From Algibacter sp. L1A34 (GTDB taxonomy: Bacteria; Bacteroidota; Bacteroidia; Flavobacteriales; Flavobacteriaceae): a stretch of DNA of 64,000 nucleotides. The translations under genes and the position numbers were made by a program. The stretch spans positions 3,610,001 through 3,674,000 of the forward strand of contig NZ_CP047029.1 of assembly GCF_009796805.1 (NCBI RefSeq), written 5' to 3'. How positions within the stretch are numbered: position 1 is the stretch's first letter; each line of letters opens with the position of its first letter. Under the pieces are notes generated by a model. It made no database searches. It saw only the letters and a list, made by a program, of their open reading frames with translations, and was not told where the DNA came from. Of the stretch, positions 8,516 to 17,267 are shown piece by piece.

Positions 8516-9658
8516 TTATTTCAGTGAGTTATATTCATTCAGTTGAGCTTTCCATAATATGCTTTGCTCATAACGATTCACTATTAATTCTCTACATGTT
8601 TTAGAGTTTATTATTATTTCATTATTGTAAAAACTAAGCATGGCTTGTTTTAATTTGTCTTTGTTCATTGAAGGTATTATTATTCCATTTTTATTAGGGA
8701 TAATAATTTCGTTAGCACCATTAATATCTGTTACAATACTAGCAAGTCCCATAGCGCCAGCTTGCATTACAACATTAGGAAATCCTTCTCTATAACTAGG
8801 AAAAACCAAAAGGTTGGATATTTTAAAATAAGGTCTTACATCTTCTACCCACCCTGTAGAAATGATATTTTTATTTGTTTTAATAATATTTAAAGTTTTC
8901 TTTTTAAGAGGGTCTAAATCATGTTCATAATCTCCAACCAATAGAAGCTTGGTGTTTTCAAGATTCGAATTAAGTTCATTAAAAGCAGATATTAGTTCGT
9001 TTATGCCTTTGTCTTTTACTAATCTACCAATAAATACAAACACATAATCTTTTTCAGAAATACTAAATTCCTTTTTTAAGTTTGAAATAAAATTCTCATC
9101 GAAATTATTCGAGTTATAGTGATTTATATTTATACCATTTACATTACCATTAGCAATTATTTTTAATGGTTTAGAAGTGATTTTATAATTAATCAAATCG
9201 TTTTTAATTCCTTCTCCTTCAGGGTATATTTGAGTGGCACAACTACATAAAATTTTATCTGTAGAAATGAGTAGTCTTTTTATAAACCCGTGTTTTGTTG
9301 GAAATATTAGACCCGTAAATGTATGTAATCTATGTGGTACGCCTGCGAATTTAGAAGCTATCATTGCTAATAACCCAGCTTTAGGTGTAATAGAATGAAC
9401 AATAAAAGGTTTTTCTTTTTTTAAAACTTTATAAAGTTTCCAAACCGTAATTAAATCATTAATAGGTGAAATTTGTCTTTTTAGCTCTACAGGAATAGTT
9501 CTAATGTTTTCTTGATCGGAAACATTTTGTAATTTATCACCTCCTTTAGATGAGATGCCTACAACTTCAAAATAATTAGTCATGTATTTTAACTGGCCAG
9601 TTAAAAGGCCACTTAGAGACATTGGAACCGTTGAAATTCTAATTATTTTTTTTTTCAT
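8516..9658 (-). CDS. GT4 glycosyltransferase, PglA/CapM-like
   Basis: The 380-residue protein is a GT-B fold, family 4 retaining glycosyltransferase. The N-terminal part IIRISTVPMSLSGLLTGQL and HSITPKAGLLAMIASKFAGV, with HTFTGLIFP, is the pattern of Campylobacter PglA and capsule CapM-like enzymes. The C-terminal domain has FIGRLVKDKGI and PSYREGFPNVVMQAGAMG, the donor phosphate-binding E-x7-E region. PglA adds alpha-1,3-GalNAc to lipid-linked bacillosamine, which would fit this locus. I start at the ATG at 9658: the frame can be extended 10 codons to a TTG, but MKKKIIRIS is the natural N-terminus. Confidence 0.8.
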   Translation of the reverse strand: MKKKIIRISTVPMSLSGLLTGQLKYMTNYFEVVGISSKGGDKLQNVSDQENIRTIPVELKRQISPINDLITVWKLYKVLKKEKPFIVHSITPKAGLLAMIASKFAGVPHRLHTFTGLIFPTKHGFIKRLLISTDKILCSCATQIYPEGEGIKNDLINYKITSKPLKIIANGNVNGININHYNSNNFDENFISNLKKEFSISEKDYVFVFIGRLVKDKGINELISAFNELNSNLENTKLLLVGDYEHDLDPLKKKTLNIIKTNKNIISTGWVEDVRPYFKISNLLVFPSYREGFPNVVMQAGAMGLASIVTDINGANEIIIPNKNGIIIPSMNKDKLKQAMLSFYNNEIIINSKTCRELIVNRYEQSILWKAQLNEYNSLK

Positions 9659-10132
9659 TAATCGATAAGTAGTTATAAATCCTAACAAATATATAAAACT
9701 TAATGTTTGCTTAACATTTAGGTTTCCTTTTTTTTAAATTAAAAATGTAATATTAATATCATTAATATTGTGCATAACATATTGTTATTTAATTTTTATC
9801 AAAACCGAATAAAATCGTAATTAATTGATTAACAAATGTTTAAATTCCTACAAGATATGCTTTTAAGTTTTAAAAAGTTATTAACAATCAAGGGTGTTTA
9901 AATATATCATGGTTATTTTCGCGATTAATAAAATTTTTTATAGTCCAAATCGCACTTAGCCTCGTAATTATTAGAAGTATAACAAAAATATTGTAACATA
10001 ATGTATTTTAACGATAAAAAAAGCGTTTAATCGAATTCAATCTACTCAGAATAAGCTGTTTATCGAAAAAACATGTTTTTAGTCGATAAATATAGATATT
10101 ATTGTTGTGTTGAATATTTTGAAATTTTAACT
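9659..10132. other. Divergent intergenic region with candidate promoter
   Basis: This 474-bp region lies between the - strand glycosyltransferase and the + strand beta-helix gene. On the - strand TATATTTG at 9686-9693 matches TAnnTTTG, 28 bases before the ATG at 9658. No -33 TTTG is seen. For the + strand I find no clean -7 element. There is no other open frame with support. Confidence 0.35.
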
Positions 10133-12016
10133 ATGAAGAAATTAAAGAATTTGATGTTAGTCACATTAATTGGAATGAGTGTATTGGGTACGTTGTCTTG
10201 TAACAATGAGGAATTGTATGAAGAACCCGTTGCAATAGTGGAGGATGAAAGTAATGAAGATGAAGGTTTAAACGTTGCAAATGTAGATGAACCTTGCGAT
10301 TTTAATTTAGATGATATTGATCAAAATTCTACAGTCATTATTAATTGTGTTTTAGATTTACAGGGTGAAACTTTTAATTTACCAGAAAACGTTACTTTGA
10401 TAGAAGAAGGTGGAGAAATTATTAATGGTACGCTTAATTTTTCTGAAGGCTCTTCAATTGATGGGGATTTATTAGGTAATACTCTTACGGTTACTGGAAC
10501 TAAGCCATCTTTAAGAAATGCTGCTTTTACTTTTGACCCTAAGAGGTGGGGTATTGTAGAAGGTGTTGTTTCAGATGAAGTTGCTTTAAATAATAGAAAT
10601 ATACTCCAATCAACAATAGATTTAGTCAAAGAATATGGTATTGATATTTTTGTAATTAATGAAATGGATGCGTATTTTCATCTTGATTATGGATGGAAGG
10701 ATGCTAAAGGTTATAATGATATAGCCATTCATTTACCTTCTGATTTTCATTTAGAAATGACAGACGACACTCATTTACGTTTACAACCTAATCATTGGCC
10801 TAAAGGTGTTTTTGTTAGTATATATGAAAGAGATAACGTAGTAATTACCGGAGGGAATATTCATGGGGATAGATATACACATGATTATTCAGATATAATT
10901 GATGAAGTAGGGATCTCTAGGTCGACTCATGAGTGGCCGGGATTGATAACAGTCGCTGGTAGCGCGAATGTAACTGTTGATGGTCTCAATATAGTAGATT
11001 CAACTGGAGATGCATTTATATTTGGTTCTACAAATGGATTCAGGTACTCATTATCAAATAAAAGATTCAATCAAAATATTGTATTAAAAAACAGTATATT
11101 GTCTGATTCAAGAAGGAACAACATAACTATCAGCGATGGAGAGTATTTAACAATAGATAATTGTATAATAAAGAATGCGGGGCAGGGAGAAAATATTTAT
11201 GATTCTAAAGGATCTAAAATTATTAGTTCAGCGGGTGTTGCTCCAAGAGTAGGTATTGATATAGAAGCTTTTCGAGGTTATGCCGCTAATGGTGATTCGA
11301 TTGACTTTGAAAAAGCTGAAAACATTACTATTACAGGATGTTCATTTGAAAATAATAATGTAGCTAGTATTATTGATTATTCAGGCAAAAATGTAGTAAT
11401 GCAGAATAACATTTCGGACAATGGCTTCTTTGCTTCTTATAGTACCAATGCAGAATTTTTAAATAACACCTTTGTAGCTAGTAAGGAAAACAGGTTGTCG
11501 GCTGCTATAACAACTGGAAATTGGATTATTTCTAAAAATGGAATTCCTACTCAACTTTCGGAAAATAATAAGGTTGAAGGTAATTCTATTAAAGGATTTA
11601 GGGTTGGTGTAATTACCTTTGGTAAAAATGGAATAGTATCAAGGAATATTATTAGTGATTATGAATATGGGATTCAGATAAAAGAAACTGAGGACTTTCA
11701 TTTTGAAGATAACTCTATTACTGATGGAAGAGAGGTATGGAGTATAGGGATTGCGATAGCTAATGTAAAGATTAAAAATTTATATTTTAAAAAACAAACC
11801 ATAATTTCCGAAAGAAAACCTATAGAATTGTATAATGTTGATAACGTGGGTACTCTAATTTTTACGGAGTGTTCTTTTGAATCTAAGCAAAAATATAACA
11901 GTTATATTAAAAACACTCCAAATGTTGAAGTTTCTAAAAGTAATTTAATTCGAACGGGTTTTACATTGGATAGTGCACTTGATTTTAAGGATATTGATAA
12001 CAATAGAATTAATTAG
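10133..12016 (+). CDS. Lipoprotein with right-handed parallel beta-helix
   Basis: The 627-residue protein has a lipoprotein signal, with hydrophobic LMLVTLIGMSVLGTLSC and the lipid-bearing cysteine at residue 23. The cysteine is followed by the acidic region NNEELYEEP, which in Bacteroidota favours export to the cell surface. From about residue 230 it is built of short beta-helix coils with repeated N-I-x-I-x-x-C or G-N-x-I patterns, such as NITISDGEYLTIDNCIIKN. The fold is that of polysaccharide lyases, epimerases and GH28-type hydrolases. A glycan-trimming role is likely, but no catalytic set can be assigned. I start at the ATG at 10133 because the 20 upstream codons lack signal features. 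It is the only + strand gene inside the long - strand block. Confidence 0.75.
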   Translation: MKKLKNLMLVTLIGMSVLGTLSCNNEELYEEPVAIVEDESNEDEGLNVANVDEPCDFNLDDIDQNSTVIINCVLDLQGETFNLPENVTLIEEGGEIINGTLNFSEGSSIDGDLLGNTLTVTGTKPSLRNAAFTFDPKRWGIVEGVVSDEVALNNRNILQSTIDLVKEYGIDIFVINEMDAYFHLDYGWKDAKGYNDIAIHLPSDFHLEMTDDTHLRLQPNHWPKGVFVSIYERDNVVITGGNIHGDRYTHDYSDIIDEVGISRSTHEWPGLITVAGSANVTVDGLNIVDSTGDAFIFGSTNGFRYSLSNKRFNQNIVLKNSILSDSRRNNITISDGEYLTIDNCIIKNAGQGENIYDSKGSKIISSAGVAPRVGIDIEAFRGYAANGDSIDFEKAENITITGCSFENNNVASIIDYSGKNVVMQNNISDNGFFASYSTNAEFLNNTFVASKENRLSAAITTGNWIISKNGIPTQLSENNKVEGNSIKGFRVGVITFGKNGIVSRNIISDYEYGIQIKETEDFHFEDNSITDGREVWSIGIAIANVKIKNLYFKKQTIISERKPIELYNVDNVGTLIFTECSFESKQKYNSYIKNTPNVEVSKSNLIRTGFTLDSALDFKDIDNNRIN

Positions 12017-12046
12017 ACTGATATAAGAATAAATAAAAAAAGGCAT

Positions 12047-12085
12047 TATCTAATAAACTGTGCAAGTTTTAAAATCTCAGGTTAA
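12047..12085 (+). repeat. Left terminal inverted repeat of the IS256-type element
   Basis: TATCTAATAAACTGTGCAAG and the following AAAATCTCAGGTTAA align, with small gaps and a few mismatches, with the reverse complement of 13288-13326. Part of it also forms the arm of the hairpin at 12071-12110. Confidence 0.55.
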
Positions 12086-12110
12086 AAAATAATCTGAGAT
12101 TTTTTTTATT
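12071..12110 (+). terminator. Rho-independent terminator after the beta-helix gene
   Basis: AAAATCTCAG at 12071-12080 pairs with CTGAGATTTT at 12094-12103, followed by a T-run through 12107. It is 54 bases after the stop of the beta-helix gene and is well placed to end that transcript. It overlaps the left end of the IS remnant. Confidence 0.65.
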
Positions 12111-12119
12111 TTACATATT

Positions 12120-13250
12120 TATCAAACAAGAAGACTTTTTAAAGTAATTTAAGTCTGAATCAGAATCGATTCCGTTTTTAGAACAATTGCGCAAGCGTGA
12201 TATTGAAAGATTCATGGAGGTGAGTTAGACGCTCATTTGGATTAAGAGAAACCTTAAAATAGTAAAGAAAATAATCTGGGAAATGGCTATACAAAAATGA
12301 AGTTAAAAGTCAACTCTAGGCGAGACAGAAATACAAGTTCCAAGAAACCACAACAGTTGTTTTAATCCTCTAATTGTAAAAAAAAGAGAATTACCACAGA
12401 AGGTATGAAAAACATTATTATATCACTTTATGCCATAGAGATGAGTAACAGCGATATTGAAGAATAAATATGAGAACTCTACGATTTTAACATCTCTACA
12501 TCTACTATGTCAAGGATTACAAATGTTACTGAAGCTATTATTGATTAGAAAAACAGACCATTTTAAGGCACCTACCTAATTGTTTGGGTGACTTAAGGTA
12601 AGAGAGAATTTCAAGGTCATTAACAAAACCATTTGTATCGAAGTTTGACTCAGTAATGACGTTAAAAGAGAAGCCCTAGGGGTGTGGTTAGGTAAAAAAA
12701 TCGAATCTTTAGCTTTTTGAATGAGTGTTTTAACCGATATAAAAGCTATAGGAACCCAAGATGTTTTAATGACAGTAATTGATAACTTAAATGTTTTTTT
12801 CATACGCAATAAAAATCATATTCATTAACTCAATCATATAAATCTATGTAGTACATCAAATAGGAAACTCATGTCGTTACTTAGTTTGGAAGGATAAAAA
12901 TGAAGTTTACCCGTGACATGAAGCAATTATACAGCACCAACAAAATAAACTGCTAAAACTGCTTTAAATGACTTCAATATTAAATGGGAATTAAATGCTA
13001 TTAGAAGTTGGTGAAATAATTGGGGTGGACTTACCGTATTTTTTTTGATTTTCCTGTTGAAATAAGAGCCATTATTTATATCACAAATCTTATTTAAAAC
13101 TTAAACGGAAAAATAAGAAAATATGCAAAAAACAAACCCGAATTTCCAACGGATGATATCGTTATGAAATCGGTGGTTTTAGCACTTAGATAAAGCACGA
13201 AAAATGTACGATTCCCCTCAGAAACTGTTGAGTTCTTCTAAATAAATTTT
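12120..13250 (+). pseudogene. IS256-family transposase pseudogene
   Basis: Several frames on the + strand still read as parts of an IS256/mutator transposase. Near 12390 the frame gives ITTEGMKNIIISLYAIEMSN and, after two stops, ELYDFNISTSTMSRIT. Around 12660-12790 it gives LGVWLGKKIES and SVLTDIKAIGTQDVLMTVID, and around 13040-13190 it gives fragments like FDFPVEIRAIIY and [16 protein letters not shown]. These are in family order. Multiple in-frame stops and frameshifts break it everywhere, so it cannot make a working enzyme. Confidence 0.75.
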
Positions 13251-13287
13251 TAACTATATCTAAAAACAAGATTAAGCTATAAATAAG

Positions 13288-13326
13288 TTAACCCTGAAAT
13301 TTTAGATTTACACACTTTTTAGGATA
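13288..13326 (-). repeat. Right terminal inverted repeat of the IS256-type element
   Basis: Read on the - strand it is TATCCTAAAAAGTGTGTAAA followed by TCTAAAATTTCAGGGTTAA. It matches the left end over about 39 bases with small gaps. Confidence 0.55.
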
Positions 13327-13332
13327 GTGTAT

Positions 13333-13365
13333 AAAAAAAGGTTTAATTCAATTAAACCTTTTTTT
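13333..13365. terminator. Strong bidirectional terminator
   Basis: A7-GGTTTAATT, one C, then AATTAAACC-T7 is a perfect 16-bp inverted repeat with an A-run and T-run on either side. It works in both orientations. It lies 14 bases after the stop of the - strand GT14-like gene and so ends the long - strand transcript. Confidence 0.8.
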
Positions 13366-13378
13366 ATTTAAGGCTAAT

Positions 13379-14248
13379 TTATCTTTCTTTTTGATATAAG
13401 GTTTTAATTTGGTGAAATGTGGTTTTGTCATTTTCATTTAATTTAAATTTCCTGGCGAATAATGCTTTTGATAAATTAATTTTTTTTATATCACTTTCGT
13501 TTAAAATCCTTGGGTAATCAGGGCCCGTAGTCCAATCTATATATCGTAGATCATTATTAATTACTTTAACTTTTAATGGTGAATTCATAATAATCGATTG
13601 AACCCATATTTCGTCTGTAGCTCTAGAATATTTTAATTTTTCTAAGAAAGAAGGCTGTTCCTTTAAAAAATTGAATATATAAACTAAACTTTCATGTGTT
13701 AGGTTTAGCCAATTAGACCCAGCAAAATAATTTAAAGGGAACCTTGTCCTTTTTATACCTAAAAATCGTTGAAATATTAGTGTTAGGCGACTTAGTGCTT
13801 TAACAACTCGCCTTTTATTATTTCGCATAAACCAATACCTATCCAACCTGTCGAAACCTTGATTAAATCCCCATGTTTTTATAGGCAAGGGGTTAGCATA
13901 CATAAAAATTTCTTCTTTATGTATTTGAAAAAATGAATTTATTTCTGAATTACTTTTTATAGGTAAATCATCACCACTAATAATACAATATCTTTGATAA
14001 CCTTTTTTAAAAGCTTTCTCTAAAATATATTTCATATTATAAACTTGGCTTACATGCCCCCAGTAAACTTCAATTTCTTTATAGCAATAGATATTTGAAG
14101 CATTTGGTAGGTCTTCTATATTAAGATTTGATTTTTTATCAATTTGAACATAAACATCAAAATCTGGCTTTAGAATATTAATTAATATATTTAGTTGTTT
14201 GACGTTATGATGTGCTAATATTAAAACAGCAACAGTATTAGATCTCAT
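13379..14248 (-). CDS. Core-2/I-branching-type beta-1,6-N-acetylglucosaminyltransferase (GT14-like)
   Basis: The 289-residue protein resembles the bacterial branch of the core-2/I-branching (GT14) family. It begins VAVLILAHHNVKQLNILIN, has VYVQIDKKSN, IEVYWGHVSQVYNMKYIL and the conserved CIISGDDLPIKS, then AGSNWLNLTHESLVYI and the acidic SRATDEIWVQSIIMN. The family forms branches on glycans using UDP-GlcNAc or UDP-Xyl without a DXD metal motif. It is the last gene of a - strand run, one base after the GT2 gene, and ends just before a strong terminator. It may add a side branch to the repeat unit; the sugar is not readable. Confidence 0.8.
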   Translation of the reverse strand: MRSNTVAVLILAHHNVKQLNILINILKPDFDVYVQIDKKSNLNIEDLPNASNIYCYKEIEVYWGHVSQVYNMKYILEKAFKKGYQRYCIISGDDLPIKSNSEINSFFQIHKEEIFMYANPLPIKTWGFNQGFDRLDRYWFMRNNKRRVVKALSRLTLIFQRFLGIKRTRFPLNYFAGSNWLNLTHESLVYIFNFLKEQPSFLEKLKYSRATDEIWVQSIIMNSPLKVKVINNDLRYIDWTTGPDYPRILNESDIKKINLSKALFARKFKLNENDKTTFHQIKTLYQKER

Positions 14249-14249
14249 A

Positions 14250-15233
14250 TTAATTATTTTTTATGCAGTACAGTTTACATATTAAAGAAAAGAGTTTGTT
14301 TTGGTTGGCAAACCATCTAAACTTTTCTTTATTTTTATCTTTTGTTTTATAAGGTATAGGGTATAAGTCCTGCTTTTTAAGTTTTAAAAAAATATCTTGT
14401 TTTATTTTGTAATCGTTAATCCCAGTTAGCACCCTGATTAACATAGTTGTAACAAGAGCACAAGTTGTTTGTTTGACAGAAGTAAATGCGATAGAATTCG
14501 GTGTAATTTCAGTTTCATTAAAACTATTTATAGATGATAAGACAGTATGAATATCATAGATCATTTTTTTAGTTTTCTCTATGTTTTTAGTTCTAGTGAT
14601 GGAACCGTTGCGTTGTAAAAAATGAGCAATCACAATATCTATAGCTTGAATTTTATCTGCTTTAAAAACGGCTCGCGTATTAAACTCAATATCCTCAATA
14701 TAAACACCTTGCATAAATTTTAACTTGTTGTCATTTAAAAAAGACCTTCTATATAATTTATTACATGCAGAACTCATATAGTCTATAGTTGCTAAATAAC
14801 GTTCTCCGGTTATAACTTTGTTGTAGGTAGTGTTTTTACACACATAAACTATTTCTTCAATTTCTGATATTCCTTCTGCACCAAACTCTAAAATATCTAA
14901 ATCATTTTCTAGTGCGGTTTTAGTTATTTCTTCTAAAGTGTTTTTTAAAATATAATCATCTGAATCTACAAATAATATATATTGGCCTAGGGCAGCATTG
15001 ATACCAGTGTTTCGAGCCCCACTTAAACCTTGGTTTTTTTGGGTTATAATGTTAATAGAAGGGTAGACAGCCTTTAACTCTTCTAAAACCTTTAGACTAT
15101 TGTCTGTTGAACCATCATTTACGGCGATAACTTCATATTCTTCAATCTTTAAATTTTGATCAAACAAACTGTCTAAACATTTTTTTAAATAGTCTTGTAC
15201 ATTGTATACAGGAACAATAATGGATACTAGCAT
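14250..15233 (-). CDS. GT2-family glycosyltransferase
   Basis: The 327-residue inverting GT-A enzyme has the canonical start MLVSIIVPVYNVQDYLKKCL and EVIAVNDGSTDNS. These are followed by LSGARNTGINAALGQYILFVDSDDYI, which holds the DXD-type metal-binding acids, and the catalytic region MQGVYIEDIEFNTRAVF. It adds a sugar from a nucleotide donor to a lipid-linked oligosaccharide on the cytoplasmic membrane face. It sits 9 bp after the Wzy-like gene. Donor and linkage cannot be told. Confidence 0.88.
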   Translation of the reverse strand: MLVSIIVPVYNVQDYLKKCLDSLFDQNLKIEEYEVIAVNDGSTDNSLKVLEELKAVYPSINIITQKNQGLSGARNTGINAALGQYILFVDSDDYILKNTLEEITKTALENDLDILEFGAEGISEIEEIVYVCKNTTYNKVITGERYLATIDYMSSACNKLYRRSFLNDNKLKFMQGVYIEDIEFNTRAVFKADKIQAIDIVIAHFLQRNGSITRTKNIEKTKKMIYDIHTVLSSINSFNETEITPNSIAFTSVKQTTCALVTTMLIRVLTGINDYKIKQDIFLKLKKQDLYPIPYKTKDKNKEKFRWFANQNKLFSLICKLYCIKNN

Positions 15234-15242
15234 ATTTTTTTT

Positions 15243-16346
15243 TTAACGGAATTCATAATAATAAAACATAAAATAAGTAAAACTGTAATAAAGTATCAAA
15301 ATAACACCTATTTTTTTAAATTGATTTTCCCAAAACACTTCTTTAAATAAGGGATAGCCTACTACTAAAGCCATTAAGAACCATGATAAATATGCAAATC
15401 GATTAGAGAAATTTGCTCGTATCACCATAATCCAAAAGGCATTGGCTATTATATATGTATGTAGGATATGATTATAGATTATATCATTAAACCCTTTTTT
15501 TATAACATAGAAGTACGCAAGAAACAATGGTGCAGCACTGTATATTAAAAAATCAAAACGGAACCCAGTAGAGCTAAATTGGCTAGAATCTGCTTGAGCT
15601 GTTAAATAACCTGCCAGCCTATCATCTCCGAACCCCATTGTCGCGAACAATTGAACCCAAAAGGCGCCCATAGTTAAAGATAAAACAATGCTAAGGGCCC
15701 AAAACATGAAGTATTTTGTTGTATCTCTAATAAAAAAAGTTGTAATTAATGCTCCAATTGGTAATAACATACTTTTATGAAACATAACAGAAATAATTAA
15801 GAAGCTAACCATTTTAACATGGTTTTTTCTAAGGTATGACAAAGCTAAAATAAATAAAGAAGTAGCCATGCCATTTCTAATTCCGTTAGTACCATACGTC
15901 CAAAAAGAAAATGATTCTATTAATAGTAAAAAGGCAAAAAAATAGTAATTTGGGAACCACTTTTTTACAGCTAGAAATAATGGTATGATATAGATACACG
16001 CACATAGTAAGAAAAAGAGTTCAACGGACATTAAAGTAGAACAAACTTTTAAAAACAATTCAAAACCTACATCCCCATTTGGGTTAATTTGCATTCCATT
16101 TTGAAACTGCTGAAATGTTTGCGCATACGTTGCCATATCAGTAAAATACTTACCACTTATAGGACGTAAACCCATATATGGAACTATAGAAAGTAATAAA
16201 AAAATAGAGAAATAATTGTTGTATATAAAAACTCTTTTTTCATAACCTTTTAGAGCGAGTGTATGTATATAGGTTATAATACAAATAACAAAAATGAATT
16301 GATAATAATAGTAGGTGTAATCTTCTAATGGAATAAAGTCTATCAT
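15243..16346 (-). CDS. EpsG-family membrane protein, probable Wzy polymerase
   Basis: The 367-residue protein is almost wholly hydrophobic with about ten membrane segments. It has the EpsG pattern: an early loop GLRPISGKYFTDMATYAQTF, the segment FWTYGTNGIRNGMATSLFIL with the Arg-Asn-Gly-Met-Ala element, and ISVMFHKSMLLPIGALI. EpsG/Wzy proteins polymerise flipped repeat units outside the inner membrane. It is the only polymerase candidate in the window and is paired with a Wzx flippase at 22914. Its ATG overlaps the stop of the SGNH-like gene by 4 bp. Confidence 0.8.
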   Translation of the reverse strand: MIDFIPLEDYTYYYYQFIFVICIITYIHTLALKGYEKRVFIYNNYFSIFLLLSIVPYMGLRPISGKYFTDMATYAQTFQQFQNGMQINPNGDVGFELFLKVCSTLMSVELFFLLCACIYIIPLFLAVKKWFPNYYFFAFLLLIESFSFWTYGTNGIRNGMATSLFILALSYLRKNHVKMVSFLIISVMFHKSMLLPIGALITTFFIRDTTKYFMFWALSIVLSLTMGAFWVQLFATMGFGDDRLAGYLTAQADSSQFSSTGFRFDFLIYSAAPLFLAYFYVIKKGFNDIIYNHILHTYIIANAFWIMVIRANFSNRFAYLSWFLMALVVGYPLFKEVFWENQFKKIGVILILYYSFTYFMFYYYEFR

Positions 16347-17254
16347 ATTAATTTTATTAACAATTTAGTCCTTTTAATTGCTCCTTTTTTTGTTAAATGA
16401 TAAGGGGTGTCAAAAAAATAATCATCTGTAAAAATAAAGTCATCCTGCTTACCCAATATTTTAAATGTAGAATCTTCTAATTGTTTTTTAATTATATTTA
16501 AACACGATATATTAAGCAAATAGCTAGATTTACATAAACTTGGATATGTAATAAATAGTGTTGCTCCTTTTTTAGTTATTTTATTTTCAAACCTTTCAAT
16601 GAGCTCCAGTGATTTCGTATTAAAGGTACCAATAAATTTATAAGGTTTAAAACTTTGTCTTTTTAAATTCCAATGAGTGTGATTATCTCCGTATTTGTTA
16701 ATAGCAAATTCACTATATATATTCACCTTTTTTGTGTTTTTATTGTTGACAAAAGAGCTATGGGCAAATGATTTCATTTTATCAAAAGAAAATTTAGGTA
16801 TAAATGGTGCTATATGAAGTAGTTGTTTTATTGATAATAATTGAATGTTTTTTGGTTCAGCTGTCAGAGAAAATAAAATAGGTTCACTACCTAATCGATT
16901 ATCGTCTAGAAAATGAGAATATTCTGGAGACAAAATAATTACATCACCTGATTTTACAAATTTAGAAACATCATCTAAAATATATTTAAGTCCATAACCC
17001 GCGTGTATTGCATGATTGACAACAGGCATTTTTAAACTATCAGCTATTATTTTACTATTAAAACCAAATAATACATTAGAACCTCCTGTCAAAATAATTT
17101 TTGGCATTTTTATTGAGTCTAGTATTTTGTGTTTTTGTAATATACTATAGTCAATAGATCTTGGGGTGTTTTTATTAGGAAGCATTAAACCTAAAATTAA
17201 AACACCAAAGAAAAAAAGTAAAAATTTAATACAATTTATTAAATATGTTTTCAT
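16343..17254 (-). CDS. Membrane-anchored SGNH/AlgJ-like O-acetylation protein
   Basis: The 303-residue protein has one N-terminal membrane helix (CIKFLLFFFGVLILGLML) and a periplasmic SGNH-like domain. ILTGGSNVLFGF is the nucleophile block with serine in G-S-N. VIILSPEYSHFLDD follows mid-domain. The end YFFDTPYHLTKKGA carries the Asp-His pair. With MBOAT proteins such domains pass acetyl groups to the polymer. It starts 13 bp after the MBOAT stop and is clearly paired with it. I use the ATG at 17254; an 18-codon TTG extension gives only low-complexity FNFNFN and overlaps the MBOAT end. Confidence 0.75.
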   Translation of the reverse strand: MKTYLINCIKFLLFFFGVLILGLMLPNKNTPRSIDYSILQKHKILDSIKMPKIILTGGSNVLFGFNSKIIADSLKMPVVNHAIHAGYGLKYILDDVSKFVKSGDVIILSPEYSHFLDDNRLGSEPILFSLTAEPKNIQLLSIKQLLHIAPFIPKFSFDKMKSFAHSSFVNNKNTKKVNIYSEFAINKYGDNHTHWNLKRQSFKPYKFIGTFNTKSLELIERFENKITKKGATLFITYPSLCKSSYLLNISCLNIIKKQLEDSTFKILGKQDDFIFTDDYFFDTPYHLTKKGAIKRTKLLIKLI

Positions 17255-17267
17255 GTTAAAATTGAAA

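Larger units (their letters stand above)
12047..13326 (+). mobile_element. Degenerate IS256-type insertion sequence
   Basis: About 1.28 kb bounded by imperfect inverted repeats (12047-12085 and 13288-13326), containing a heavily decayed transposase of the IS256/mutator type. Both size and contents fit a single IS256-family copy. I could not find a convincing 8-9 bp target duplication, which suggests the flanks have also decayed. It lies between the beta-helix gene and the next - strand gene, where the locus changes direction. Confidence 0.7.

Noticed and set aside
9659-9688. TTG-started extension of the PglA-like transferase
   Set aside because: MKKKIIRIS at 9658 fits the family, and the extension runs into the candidate promoter.
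10073-10132. 20-codon extension of the beta-helix lipoprotein
   Set aside because: The lipoprotein signal begins at the ATG at 10133; the extension has cysteines and aromatics but no signal features.
12576-12809. - strand frame of 77 codons within the IS remnant
   Set aside because: The + strand of the same bases reads as IS256-type transposase fragments; the - strand frame has no recognisable features.
12039-13334. Target-site duplication around the IS256-type element
   Set aside because: The 8-9 bases on either side do not match convincingly, so none is reported.
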